Positions 30,885 to 41,410 of a stretch of 64,000 nucleotides of DNA are shown piece after piece. The position numbers and the translations under genes are program-made. Position 1 is the stretch's first letter; each line of letters starts with the position of its first letter. Under the pieces are notes generated by a model. That model was not told where the DNA came from and did not search any database. It saw only the letters and a list, made by a program, of their open reading frames with translations. The stretch comes from Dendrocalamus latiflorus (Eukaryota > Streptophyta > Magnoliopsida > Poales > Poaceae). The DNA is taken from assembly GCA_017311315.1 (NCBI GenBank), contig CM029632.1, forward strand, positions 17,576,031 through 17,640,030, given 5' to 3'.

Positions 30885-33800
30885 TTGGTGGAGGCCTGTC
30901 ACGTGGATCACCCGTTGGCCCGTCCTACGAAGATGGCGCAAATGATACGGTTTTTGCCGAAAGCATCTCAGTATAATTGACAGGGTGATGGGATGATGGC
31001 CATACATGTCGGCATCGCAGGACGCGAAACGCTATCTCATAAGATAGTAGAGTACTAGGTAGCGGGCAGGTCATTGTTCTCCGTGTGGATTGATTAATTA
31101 GGAGATGACAATGAAAGGTTGGTTCAGGAAGGATGGTGAGTTTAGCTAGCAAGGACGGATTAGTTAGCACTTAGCAGTGTTAGTGCATCACAAAAATCTC
31201 TTCAGCTTTGCAATTCAGTGAGGACACGCACCCCCAACGTCAAAAGGTATTCAGAACTGCACGATGGATGGTCCGTGTAATCTATTGCCTGCATGTGAAT
31301 TGGAGGATATTTCGGTTGGTATATTTATATGCAGGCATGCATGTGTCACAGTACGTACAAGCCAATGCACGTTACTGTTTTCATTTTTCAGGAAAAATGG
31401 GGATCGAACACGTTTACACCCACGCGCAAAACTCAAAACTCATTCCAAAGTGCTCGATAGGTACTAGTTCGTAAGTATGGAGTGTTAGCCAGTGGGTTCA
31501 TTGCGACAAACTCATTCTTTTCTTCTAGAACTTCGTCGTCATAAACCAGCTGCACGCATGAGTATGATATCGCTGGTACTCTACTCTAAACCTACCGTTC
31601 CGTGCAGAACAACATGATGTTAATTTGTCTATCAGCGACTATAGGTAGTATTAGGTTATCCAACGGGACACTGTTACGTAACTCACTTGATTCGTCTCTC
31701 TCTCTCTCTCGTAAACGTTTCTTTGTTTTGTTTTGTGATTGTCTCTCTTGCATAAACCTGTAGCCAACATGCAAAATCCTTCTTGACAATTTCGTTCACC
31801 ACACAGCGAAAGGGACAAAAAAAATGGCAGAATACGGGCCCATTTATGGGACGGTCCACTTAAGTAATGCTGCACGGCCTGGACCTTAGGGCCCAATCTG
31901 GCCCGCTCCACGGAGACTCAACGGTACGATGTGCATACCTATCAAATGTGCGCCAAATGTGTTTAACTCGTGGGCATGGCATCTTTTCTAGCCACGCCTG
32001 ATAGCAGAAAAGGGCGCTTGGCCCATTTAAAGAAGAGAAGGAATGTGGCCTTTCATGGGCCAGAAAAAGGGTAAACTCATAAGGCCATTTCCCAGCAATG
32101 AAAGAGCCCAAGAATCATGGAAACTAGCCCAAACTCCAAATCATAAACAAAACATATAATCCTACGTTCCAAATCGCACATAATCCTAAGTTCCAAACAG
32201 GACTACATGTCTTTCTGAATCTAGGGGTCAAATTGTTTGCTGAGATCTGCAGCAAGGCTGAACTGTATCAGCTGAGCGCTCTAGGAGGGCGAGTGCAAAA
32301 TGATCTAGCACTAACTTTCTCTGTATGTTGATTACAGATCAACGCGAGTGACTTGAATCTAAAGCCAGAAGGTGAGATGACGGGTGTGTTCTTCACGACT
32401 TCAGCTGATGATTGTTTATCCTAGCATTGGAAAATGTAGTTTCCGATAAGCCAAAAGGCATATAGGGTATCATACAACTTACTAGCACCCAGGACTAGAT
32501 TGATCGGCCAAACACAACCACACCAACAAATGTTTCGATGGAAAAGCTACGCTTTGCTTGCACGCGTTGCGACTGGTCGGAATCCCCGCATGATTAGTTG
32601 ACCTACTCGAAACATCCATATCTCCACGTACTACGTTTGCTCCATACCATAACGTGTTGCTGATGAACTAAACCACAGGATTAAATTAATGTAATGACAG
32701 GATTAAATTCCAAACCTGCCTGCCGCCGCCGCCTCCCTCACATTCCGGCGGCGGAATGGGAATGGATCCGTTCTCAATTATCACGCGGCAGCTGCTTAGT
32801 CAAAAGCTTCGGTTGAGCCGAAGTGGTTAGCGGCAGCTGTCGTCCCAGCTAATCCCAGGCCACAATCCGCGGGAGCGGTTTTCCTGCGCTGCGAGTTTAC
32901 CGCTTCACCCTCGCGGAGACGGAAAGCTCGGGCCAAATCGGCGACCGGACGCCGTGGTAGCTTGGTAAATCTGGCGCGAGGTTCTCCTTCGTCGGGCACG
33001 GCGCATGCATGCTGCAACCGCTTTCTTCAAAGCCGTGTGGAATTCGTCTTCGAGAGCATCCACCCTTTATTTCTGTGAACAGGATCGTCTTACTCGCACG
33101 ACAGACTAGAAGTTCGGTTTTAAATAGAAAAAATATTATATCTATTTATAAATATTTAAAAAAGTTAACTTGATTAAAATATGAACCTCACGGACGTATG
33201 AGCCCAAAATTTAACTTATATTTAGAAGAATTCACATAGATTCGCTTGAGTGCGATCGTAACTCTAACATGGTAGCTGGTGTATTCTTCAGTTATCTGTT
33301 ATGATGAAAATAAAGTAAGATTGAATACACTAGGTACTCAGCAAATCACATTGGAAATAATATTTAACTAATTTCCAATATTTCAAGAGATGAGATGTGT
33401 TGGTTTTATTATTATATTTGTGGATACAATTTTATTTGTAAACAATTTTTTCTCAAGGCATTAGAAACCTAAACTAAGCAAGAATCATGAGGTTTATGGG
33501 CTTGAGTAACCTAAATTGAAGAGAATTGAATCTACATCACAAGAATATGAAAAAATCCTAAAATTCAAATTACTTCTTGCTCGTGAGGATCTAAGGCATA
33601 ATGTCTTTCAAATCTATTCTCACATATCCTAGCAAGGTAATTTAGGCAAAAGTTTAGGCTAGAACTCCCACGAATACAAAAATCACAAATCTAACTCAAA
33701 ACAAGTGCAAATAATAACATGATTGAGGCAAAACTTTGATCTATTTCCAATAAAGGATGAAGCTTACGTACTCATTGATGCTTACAAGGTGTAGCCAAAG

Positions 33801-34375
33801 CAACACTCTTTCCTTTGTCAAGTTTTCTCTCTCACAACCACGGAAGGAAATAATGTGGTAGAACAAAAACCTAAATCCTAGAATCTTTAGATCTAACACC
33901 CTCTCTCATCCCCTTTAATAACCAACAACAACACTAATGGGTCCAACCCATTAAAACACCAGGGAACTCGTTAACAACACTAACACGAGTTTTACACACT
34001 CATGTATGCTTAACGTTTACAAGACTCAACCCACTAACACCTAAGCGACCGATCCACTTTACAATTCCAACTCTCCTTTACCTAAACCACTTCTCCTTTG
34101 CATCTTACTGCGCCACGATTTTGGTCAAAGCACTAACTCGGTATTTGGCCAATGCTATAAGACCCTTGATGAGGCTTCTAGGCACCATCTCCTGACTCCG
34201 TCTTCATATTTATATCAAAGCATCTCGTCATGATTTAACACGTAGCTCGTAGTGCCTAATGACTAGTCGTCATGTCTTCACGTGTCTCTCCCAAACTGTC
34301 TATTTGTGCATCAGCCTCATCACTTGGTGCGCCACATGTACCAACTCTCTTCTTCATGATTATTTTCTTTTCTGT
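30885..34375. other. Intergenic, no supported gene
   Basis: A 3.5-kb stretch without a convincing coding frame, including a short TC repeat near 31698-31710. The right part (33100-34375) looks like decayed repeat sequence and continues on the other side of the gypsy insertion at 45309. Confidence 0.45.
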
Positions 34376-34380
34376 GCTTT
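34376..34380. repeat. 5-bp target-site duplication, left
   Basis: gcttt, repeated at 45304-45308 next to the outer end of the other LTR. Confidence 0.95.
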
Positions 34381-37300
34381 TGTCAGACCCGGATTTTTCA
34401 ATCCGAATCTTACTGTGTTTCACTGCACTAATCCCTGGATCAGTAGTTAGTGCACACAGGTACATTGCTGAATCATTTCATACATCGCATAATCATCCAT
34501 TATATTACATAAACTGATATACACCACGTCGGGTGATAGTTTACAAAAGGGGCCGACTAGGCCAAATGTCATGATTACAAACACGCACAGCGGAAATACA
34601 GCAAAAACAAACCCAAATCCACAGGCAAGCGGCCAGTAGGGTAATGTGCACAATATATGCCACCAGGGTCCCGGTAACATAAATGTACACAACGCCTAGA
34701 GTCTACTTGTCTATGCCTAACCACCGAGGCCTACGCCTTAATTATCGCCTTTGCTTCCGTCGACGTTGGCGGGGGCCTCCTCATAGGCGTAGTGTTCTTG
34801 AACTCCTGTTTCTGAATTGTATCGCAAGAGCGAGAATGAGCACTCCGACCCCGTGCTCAGCAAGCCAACACACAGAATGCAATACTTAAACATGTCTGGC
34901 TAATCAAAGGAAGGCTTGGGCTCATTTTATTTTTGCGAAAGAGTGCTTTTGAATACAATTATAGGAAAATCCTGAGACCTAGCAATTTTAATCTCAAAAC
35001 TTTTGTTTATAAAGTAAGATGATCATATAATCGACACAGATTCCATCCACCATTACATGGCATCTGCACCATATAGCAATTTCTTCAGCGTTATAGCCGC
35101 TTAACTTACCACTGGGACGACACCCAGGACAATTCCAAACCAGGGCAGTCCTTCGCCCTTCAAGTTTCCATTCCCAGTTTCCAATGTTTTTAAAACAGAA
35201 CTATATCCAGTTAAGTTCCCATGTCTGCCCTTGACCGTGGGCACGGCTATTCGAATAGTTTTGACTCTGCAGAGTTTGTACACTTTCACCACAAGAGACA
35301 ATCAACTCGTTGCCCCACACGATTCCTTAGTCATGTGGTTGAGCAGACCATCACAGTAACTTTTCAAAGTACCTCGCCCCTTCCATCATTTCACCCTATG
35401 GGTCGCTCCCACTTGCGGTGGGTCCCATACGTTGTGCGGGATGTTCTCCTTCTGAACGTCTAGCAGCTGGTTCCCCACCCCTGCTAGCCCGCCACAGCAG
35501 AACTTCACCTTCCACTGGTGTCCCATTCAAGCCGTCACACAGACTGCCGCTTGCACTCTCCCACACCTCCTCCTGGAAGGATGACTTTCAGGGTCCGGTA
35601 AATCTACTAAGCCAAGTTGTATTTTACAGACTTGTGGTTGTACTGTTTTACACGGGTTGGCATGACAAGATTCAGTCCTTAGTGGTATCTGGGCGGTTCT
35701 ACCACAAACCACACTCTCGTGCACCACTGCACCATACCCCCGAACCATCCGCCCAGATATTTAAGCATGTTGGGGTTTTTGGAAACATAAAATAATCATA
35801 TCCAACATTTATCAGTCATTACCACCATGACTGCCCCAACCAAATTTTTCTCATGATTAAAAGTGATGTTTGGGCGCTCTCGCGCCCATGAGTATCTAAA
35901 CAATACTACGCATGGCATATAATTACGGACTTATTTTTGAAAGGTTACTATTATAATTTGTGCTAGGGCGACAATGTTCACATGTTCAAATATTTCAAAG
36001 GAGGGGTAATATTAACCAAGTACACAATGGGATATAACTAGAATCTTAAATTAACATGTATTTGCATATAACATAACAGCATGCAATTTGATAATTTAAA
36101 CAAAAGTAATTTGCAGAAAACGTAGGTTCAACATGATCAAAGTATTGACTCGCCTTGCTCGCGGGGGTCTGGGTCTTCGGAAGCTTCCAAGCTAGCTGCC
36201 TCAACCTCCTCTTCCTGCGCCTCGTATGCTATTTAATCGCGCGAGATACCCGAATAAAAGGAAAGCAACCAATCAACAAAACATCACCAGAAATTCAAAT
36301 GAACTCCAAAAATTTTGGTTCTGATTCCATTAGATAGATCTTGAATTTAGACTAATTTAGAAATTTGTTTCATTCAAATTGGAGCTAAAATGAAGAAGTT
36401 ATGATTGGTCAAAGTCCCCTGTTTCGGTCAAATCCAAAATTATTAAATCCTGACGTGTGGGGCCCATTGTCATTCTCTGGCATTATTTGGTTTTCCCATT
36501 TATTTTTCTTTTATTTTCTCTGTGCCACTGACATGTGGGTCCAGATACTGTTCATGGGGTCCACATGTCAGTACGGGTTTGGTGTAAGAGTTCCACTGAC
36601 CGGTGGGGTCCAGCGGTCAGCCTCGGCTCTGGCTACCGTGGCTGACATGTGGGGCCCACCTGTCAGCTGGAAACAAAAGAAATGTTCGACCTCGGCGCGC
36701 TGCGGAGCCGGAGGCTCGAACGCGCGCGGCCGAGGGAACGGGGGAGATCGAGAGTTAGCGCTGATAGCCAAGTGAGCGGGGAGGCTTTGCCTACCTCTAT
36801 AGGGCGATTAAGTCCCTTAAGGTTGGTCTGCAGCGGGGTCAGGTAGCGGAGTCAGGGTGACGGTGGCCGGCGGCGAAGGAGAGTCGGGGAGGTCCGGTGG
36901 AGAAGCCAGAAGCGTTCCTCAAGCTTCGGGGGTGCCGGTGGTGAGCTTTTCAGGGGCCGAGGGGGCACGGTGGCGGCTGGCGTCGTGCGGCGGCGGCGGT
37001 TCGGGGAGGTCCGCGGTGCCGGCGGTGTACGGCCGATGGGAAGCTCGGGCGAGGCAGGGAATCGCTTCGCGGTGCTCCGGGGATGGTGTGGGCGAAGGTA
37101 ATCGGGCGCTAGAGCTAGGGAACGGCGGCGCGGCGTGCTCGCCGGAGTTGGGGAAGAATGGCTTCCGGTGGCTACGGGGCTTGCTGGGGCGTTTACCTGT
37201 GAGGAAGCGAGTGGGGGAGGCGTGGGGAACTCCGCGGAGCCCCTTAGCGGCATTTATAGGCGCGCGAGCGGGGCTGGCAACGGGCGACCGCCCGTGCGGT

Positions 37301-37978
37301 CCCGTCGGAGCAGGTGGTGGCGCCAGGCGGTGACGCAGGCGGCGTAAATGCCCAGCAGACCGCGGTGTGACGCAGCGCACCCATCCCCCTGTGCGGTCTC
37401 CTCCGCTTTTTGCCTCTCCCACGCACGGGCGGAGCGGCAGACGACCGGCGCCACGTAGCCGGGCCGACGCGACCGGGCGGGGGAAAACTGTGGGCGGTGG
37501 CGCCGAACCGTGGGCGGAGGCGGTGGAGCCAGGGGCGGCGTCAACTCCGCAGACTTTCCACCATGGCGACGGGACGGCGCGGCAGGGCGATGCCTTGCAT
37601 GAGCTCCACGGGGAGCTCAAGTTCTGCGCCAAGTGAGAGAGAGGCGTCCGGGGGAGGAAGATGCCCCCGACAGGGCCGGCCCACCGCTCAGCGAGAGAGA
37701 GGGAGAGGGGAAAAGAGAGCCGGGCGAGCGGGAGGGCCCGCTGACCAGAGGGAGAGCGCGGACGCGAGCGCGGGGCCACCGGCCAGGGGAATGAGCGGGA
37801 GAAGGCGCCGGGCCCGCGGGCAGTGGATGAAGGCGGGGAGAGGAGGCGTGGCCCGCCTGGCAGAGAGCGCGGGCGCGCTGCGCAAGCTGGGCTGGGCCGC
37901 GCTGCGGGGTGGCGGCTCGGCCGTCATATGGGAGTGGGGTTGGGCTGGCTTCGGCTGACCCAACTCCATTTCATTTCA

Positions 37979-38012
<34 letters not shown>

Positions 38013-38292
38013 TCTTGCTATATTTTTGGTTAAACTTTGGCACAATTTTCTGCATAAACCCCCAGATATTATTTCAATTCCTCTCCCCCTAATTTCTGGA
38101 TCATCCTTTCAGATTCTTAATCTCAATTTGAATTTTCCTTTTAATTGTATATTTTCTTTTTATTTCAAATTTTGGGAACCTTAACCAAAACCTCGAGAAA
38201 ACACCATAAAATCCAAATCCAATAATTAGAATACATTGCAAAAATAATTTGAAAACTTTATATTTTCGAATTCGAATTTTTAGGATGTTACA
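34381..38292 (-). repeat. 3' LTR of the gag-only element, 3912 bp
   Basis: Read on the minus strand it begins TGTAACATCC and ends GTCTGACA. Against the other LTR I count seven substitutions and two indels, an 18-bp difference in a TTA microsatellite (about 37981) and one C. It contains a GC-rich block (about 36700-37960) whose long frames have no protein support. Confidence 0.97.
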
Positions 38293-38293
38293 A

Positions 38294-38306
38294 ACCTACC
38301 CCCCTT
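38294..38306 (-). other. Polypurine tract
   Basis: The minus strand reads AAGGGGGGTAGG immediately before the 3' LTR. It primes plus-strand DNA synthesis in LTR elements. Confidence 0.85.
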
Positions 38307-38309
38307 AAA

Positions 38310-38625
38310 AAGAATCTCGACCCCGAGTTTCAGCCTAGCTAGTGAATAGGTCGGGGTAGTCTTTTCTTAGTTGGTCTTCACGTTCCCAGGTGGCTTCCTT
38401 TTTCAAGGTGTAATGATTCCATTGATCTTAGCAAGATCAAATAGCCCGATTCCTAGACTTTTCTCCTATCGTATCTAAAATCTTGATAGGCCATTTCTTG
38501 TAGGTCAGGTCACTTTTGAGCTCGGATGTCTCCTGCAAGGTTTGATCCACTGGTACTCGAAAGTTTTCCCTTGGGCTGGGGTACCAGGAATACATTGTGC
38601 ACATCCGCTAGTCTTGCAAGTAGTT
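38310..38625 (-). pseudogene. Integrase C-terminus/chromodomain remnant
   Basis: On the minus strand, frames separated by stops read RLADVHNVFLVPQPK, ELKSDLTYKKWPIKILDT and EATWEREDQLRKDYPDLF, the usual order at the end of gypsy pol. A stop then interrupts an AETRGRDSF ending, and the final taa abuts the polypurine tract. This shows that the element derives from a full gag-pol ancestor by internal deletion. Confidence 0.85.
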
Positions 38626-38823
38626 CAAGCGGGTAAGTTATTTCTCCTAGTGGCGTAGTCCACTATTCCATGGTGCCTTGTTAGCTAGTCTATTATAAGT
38701 ATGATGTCCATGGTCTGGGTGGGTTACACTATTGAGTGTTGGTCATCTAGCAGGCGAGCTAAGTGCCCGTAGTTTCTAAAAAGTTATGTGGATAACCCAA
38801 GCTTATCCACGAGTCTTTTGGCT

Positions 38824-40194
38824 CTAAAAGATTGTGAAACCCCCCCTGATTTTGAAGAGAACATGCACTGTTATTAAATTGACAAAGAACGTACCCATAA
38901 GAATTCCGACGGCCTCCTGGGCTTCCTCAGCTGTGATGTGATTAACTTGGCCGCGGTTTGGTGCTGAAGTGTTCCTGCTGGCCTGCGAGCTCTGATGCCC
39001 TTTGCTGGGTACTAAGGCTTGACTGCGGGTAGCAGGAGGCCCTAAATTGAATCTCACTGGATTTGTCTGCCGTTGCGGGCACTGGCTAACAAAGTGTCCC
39101 TTTTCTCCACACCCGAAACAGCTCCTGTTGGCGGCAGGGTTCGCCCCAGTGGACTGGCTTGCTGAGCGTGGCGTTTGGAGGGAGCCACCACTGGAACGGG
39201 GTGCTGGGGATGGAGCATTGGATTGGTTAGGTTTTGAAAAGAAAGGTTTGTTCAAGAATTCCTGAATGAACCTTCCTTGGGGTCGTTGAGTTGTCATCTT
39301 GCGCTTACGACTGGCCTCAAGAATATTCTTCTCATTTTCCAAGGCCAACGCCTTGTTTACCAGCTGATGAAAGCTGGTGAAGTCCTGGGTGACCAGCTGT
39401 ACTCTTAGTTCATCCTTCAATCCCTCAAAGAATCTGTCAATCTTTTCTTCCTCTTCTTCTATATCCTTCTGAGCATACCGGGCCAGCTGCGTGAATTTTG
39501 TAAGATATTCACTGACAGATAGGTTCCCTTGCTTGAGATTGCGGAATTCATTTTTCTTTATCCGCATTATCCCTGTTGGGATGAAGTTGTCTTTGAAAGC
39601 CTTCTTGAATTCCGACCATGGGACAGCTTCTGTGTCAGCCCCGGTGGTAGCATCTTCTTGGCCTCTGGCAGCTACATAATTTTCCCACCATGCTGCGGCA
39701 GCTTCTTGAAACAGGTGGGTGGCAAACATGACCTTATCCTCCTCTGCGCATTTGATTAAGCGCAGTTTTCTCTCAGTATCCCTGAGCCAGTCTTCAGCGT
39801 CAAGTGGCTCTTCTGCCGATGTAAATGTTATTGGCCTTGTCCTTTGGAAATCTTCTAAGTCAGCTCTGTGCCCTCCGGAGCTTCCTTGCTGTCCCGCATA
39901 TATGGCTTGCAAAATCTGGGTTTGTTGTGCCATAACTTGGGTCATTGTGGGGTGTTCTGGTGGATTTGGAAGGTTATCATTGCCCTGTTCTTGGTTTCTG
40001 CCTTGGCCTTCAGGCAAAACCCCGTGGGCTGAGTCTACCTCGGCTGGGTTAGTATTGGTCTGAGCCCTGGTGGCTCTTCGGCTGGCCATCTGCAGTCGGG
40101 TTTCACGGTTCATTACTAGCACTAAGCAAATAAAAAGGAGGACACAAATCCAAGCAAAGAAACCAACAAAGGAACAGCGAACGATCTTCAACAA
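38824..40194 (-). CDS. Gag of the gypsy element, open, truncated at the protease
   Basis: Gag forms the cytoplasmic particle that packages element RNA. The 456-residue frame has a variable N-terminus, then the retrotransposon gag domain (about 115-300) with DLEDFQRTRPITF, DAEDWLRDTERKL, AAAAWWENYV and NLSVSEYLTKFTQLARYA, and a zinc knuckle CFGCGEKGHFVSQC with CX2CX4HX4C spacing. The final part, NHITAEEAQEAVGILMGTFF, is the start of the protease region. After VLF, where the catalytic D-S/T-G-A should follow, the sequence changes to KIRGG and soon stops: the deletion joint. The first 25 or so residues are hydrophobic, and translation may begin instead at the downstream MNRETRLQM. The open frame suggests that Gag is still made. 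Confidence 0.93.
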   Translation of the reverse strand: MLKIVRCSFVGFFAWICVLLFICLVLVMNRETRLQMASRRATRAQTNTNPAEVDSAHGVLPEGQGRNQEQGNDNLPNPPEHPTMTQVMAQQTQILQAIYAGQQGSSGGHRADLEDFQRTRPITFTSAEEPLDAEDWLRDTERKLRLIKCAEEDKVMFATHLFQEAAAAWWENYVAARGQEDATTGADTEAVPWSEFKKAFKDNFIPTGIMRIKKNEFRNLKQGNLSVSEYLTKFTQLARYAQKDIEEEEEKIDRFFEGLKDELRVQLVTQDFTSFHQLVNKALALENEKNILEASRKRKMTTQRPQGRFIQEFLNKPFFSKPNQSNAPSPAPRSSGGSLQTPRSASQSTGANPAANRSCFGCGEKGHFVSQCPQRQTNPVRFNLGPPATRSQALVPSKGHQSSQASRNTSAPNRGQVNHITAEEAQEAVGILMGTFFVNLITVHVLFKIRGGFTIF

Positions 40195-40367
40195 AAGGGT
40201 TCAAACTAGGCCATTCATTACACAATCACATAGCCAGATTTATACTGGACTTAACAGGTACAACATAACGTTCTAAGCTCGACGCGACAGATACTAGATA
40301 CAGTGGGGTTGACAACATACATCGATTAGTACTTGCACCACCTATGGCAAGTACACACTGCTCTAAC

Positions 40368-41228
40368 CTACTCTATAAACCCATAACTCGGGCCGGACGG
40401 TCTATGGTGCGGGGACCTGGAACGGGAGCGGCTCCCGCTGAACTCCGACGGGTCGGAGTCAGAAGGAGTGTGGGACCTGCTGCGGCTGTGGGAAGGTTCC
40501 TCCCGTCGAAGAGCAGACCGGGGACCCGGCGGCCGCGTGTTCTTACGCGCGGTCATCCGAGTGCGGGGCCTGGATCCCGGTGGTGGCGGCGCTGGAGCTG
40601 CTGCAGGGGTGGAGGCCTGACGAAGTTGTGCCTGGAGGGCGGCCACCTCTGCCTGGGCCTGCGCCAAGGCCTGCTCGCTCTTGGCGAGCTGCTCTTGTAG
40701 GGTCACCCTGGAGGCATGCCCGGCGGTAAGGCGCTGTCGGAGAAGGGTGATCTCCTCCAAGGCTGCAGTGTGGGCTGCGCCCATAGCCCTGGTGAGAGCG
40801 ACCTGGTGCGTAAGCGTAGGGTCGTCCTCACCAACCGGCATGTTCGTCTCATTGTACCGCGCACCGTCCTGGCGCAACGGGTAGAAACGATAGGGTGTGC
40901 GGCGAATGGCAGTCTCACAAAGGTCACACAACCGTGCCGCGGCGAGGCGCGCGGCGTCCTGGATCGCGTCTGCCCTAGTACTCCTCCGATGCTCCGTGGT
41001 AAAGACATGAGGCTGTTCTTGCTCACTTTTCGGGTAGAGGTACACCTGCATGGTCCATGATTCATCTTCTCCTATGGTAGCCTTTAGTCCACGGTAGATA
41101 GGTTGGTCTTCATAGCCCATATAATGTAGAAGCTTGCGTAAGATGCTTGCGAATTCATTTTCGTAAACACCGTGGCCCATGTAATCCCAGTCCCCTTCAT
41201 ATCCCGCTCCTGCCATCTGTAAATTCAA
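40368..41228 (-). CDS. Extra ORF upstream of gag (orf0-like), 286 codons
   Basis: An open frame between the primer site and gag. It starts MNLQMAGAGYEGDWDYMGHG; a second ATG five codons in (MAGAGYEG) is also plausible. A globular part (about 20-120) precedes a predicted coiled coil (about 140-195) with heptad-like LRQRLTAGH and QAQAEVAALQAQLRQ. A proline-rich linker follows, then an RS-rich tail (SHSRSRSHTPSDSDP, SGSRSRSRSP). Function is unknown; extra ORFs at this position occur in some grass gypsy elements. The open frame in a young element suggests it is retained. An RS tail could bind RNA or splicing factors, but this is inference. Confidence 0.8.
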   Translation of the reverse strand: MNLQMAGAGYEGDWDYMGHGVYENEFASILRKLLHYMGYEDQPIYRGLKATIGEDESWTMQVYLYPKSEQEQPHVFTTEHRRSTRADAIQDAARLAAARLCDLCETAIRRTPYRFYPLRQDGARYNETNMPVGEDDPTLTHQVALTRAMGAAHTAALEEITLLRQRLTAGHASRVTLQEQLAKSEQALAQAQAEVAALQAQLRQASTPAAAPAPPPPGSRPRTRMTARKNTRPPGPRSALRREEPSHSRSRSHTPSDSDPSEFSGSRSRSRSPHHRPSGPSYGFIE

Positions 41229-41394
41229 TTACTAGTGTTAATAATTCTCAAAATATTTTAAAGAATGGTGGAATAGAACAGATCTAAGAAGGGTACGGAA
41301 AGAAATAGTATGCTATATTTTTCGAAATCTTTTTCATAATTTTTAGAAATATGGTGGCTCTATCCCATCTAAGGCTTTTACCCTACGGTCGTAT

Positions 41395-41406
41395 GCTCTG
41401 ATACCA
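41395..41406 (-). other. Primer-binding site (initiator Met tRNA)
   Basis: The minus strand reads TGGTATCAGAGC, four bases after the 5' LTR end at 41411. It is a perfect match to the usual plant primer site and sets the orientation of the element. Confidence 0.93.
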
Positions 41407-41410
41407 GCTC

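Noticed and set aside
36919..37779. Long minus-strand ORF (286 codons) in the GC-rich part of the 3' LTR, with the same ORF in the 5' LTR (43949-44809)
   Set aside because: It is proline/arginine/serine-rich with no domain, overlaps other long frames on both strands and follows from GC composition. Presence in both LTRs only reflects LTR identity.
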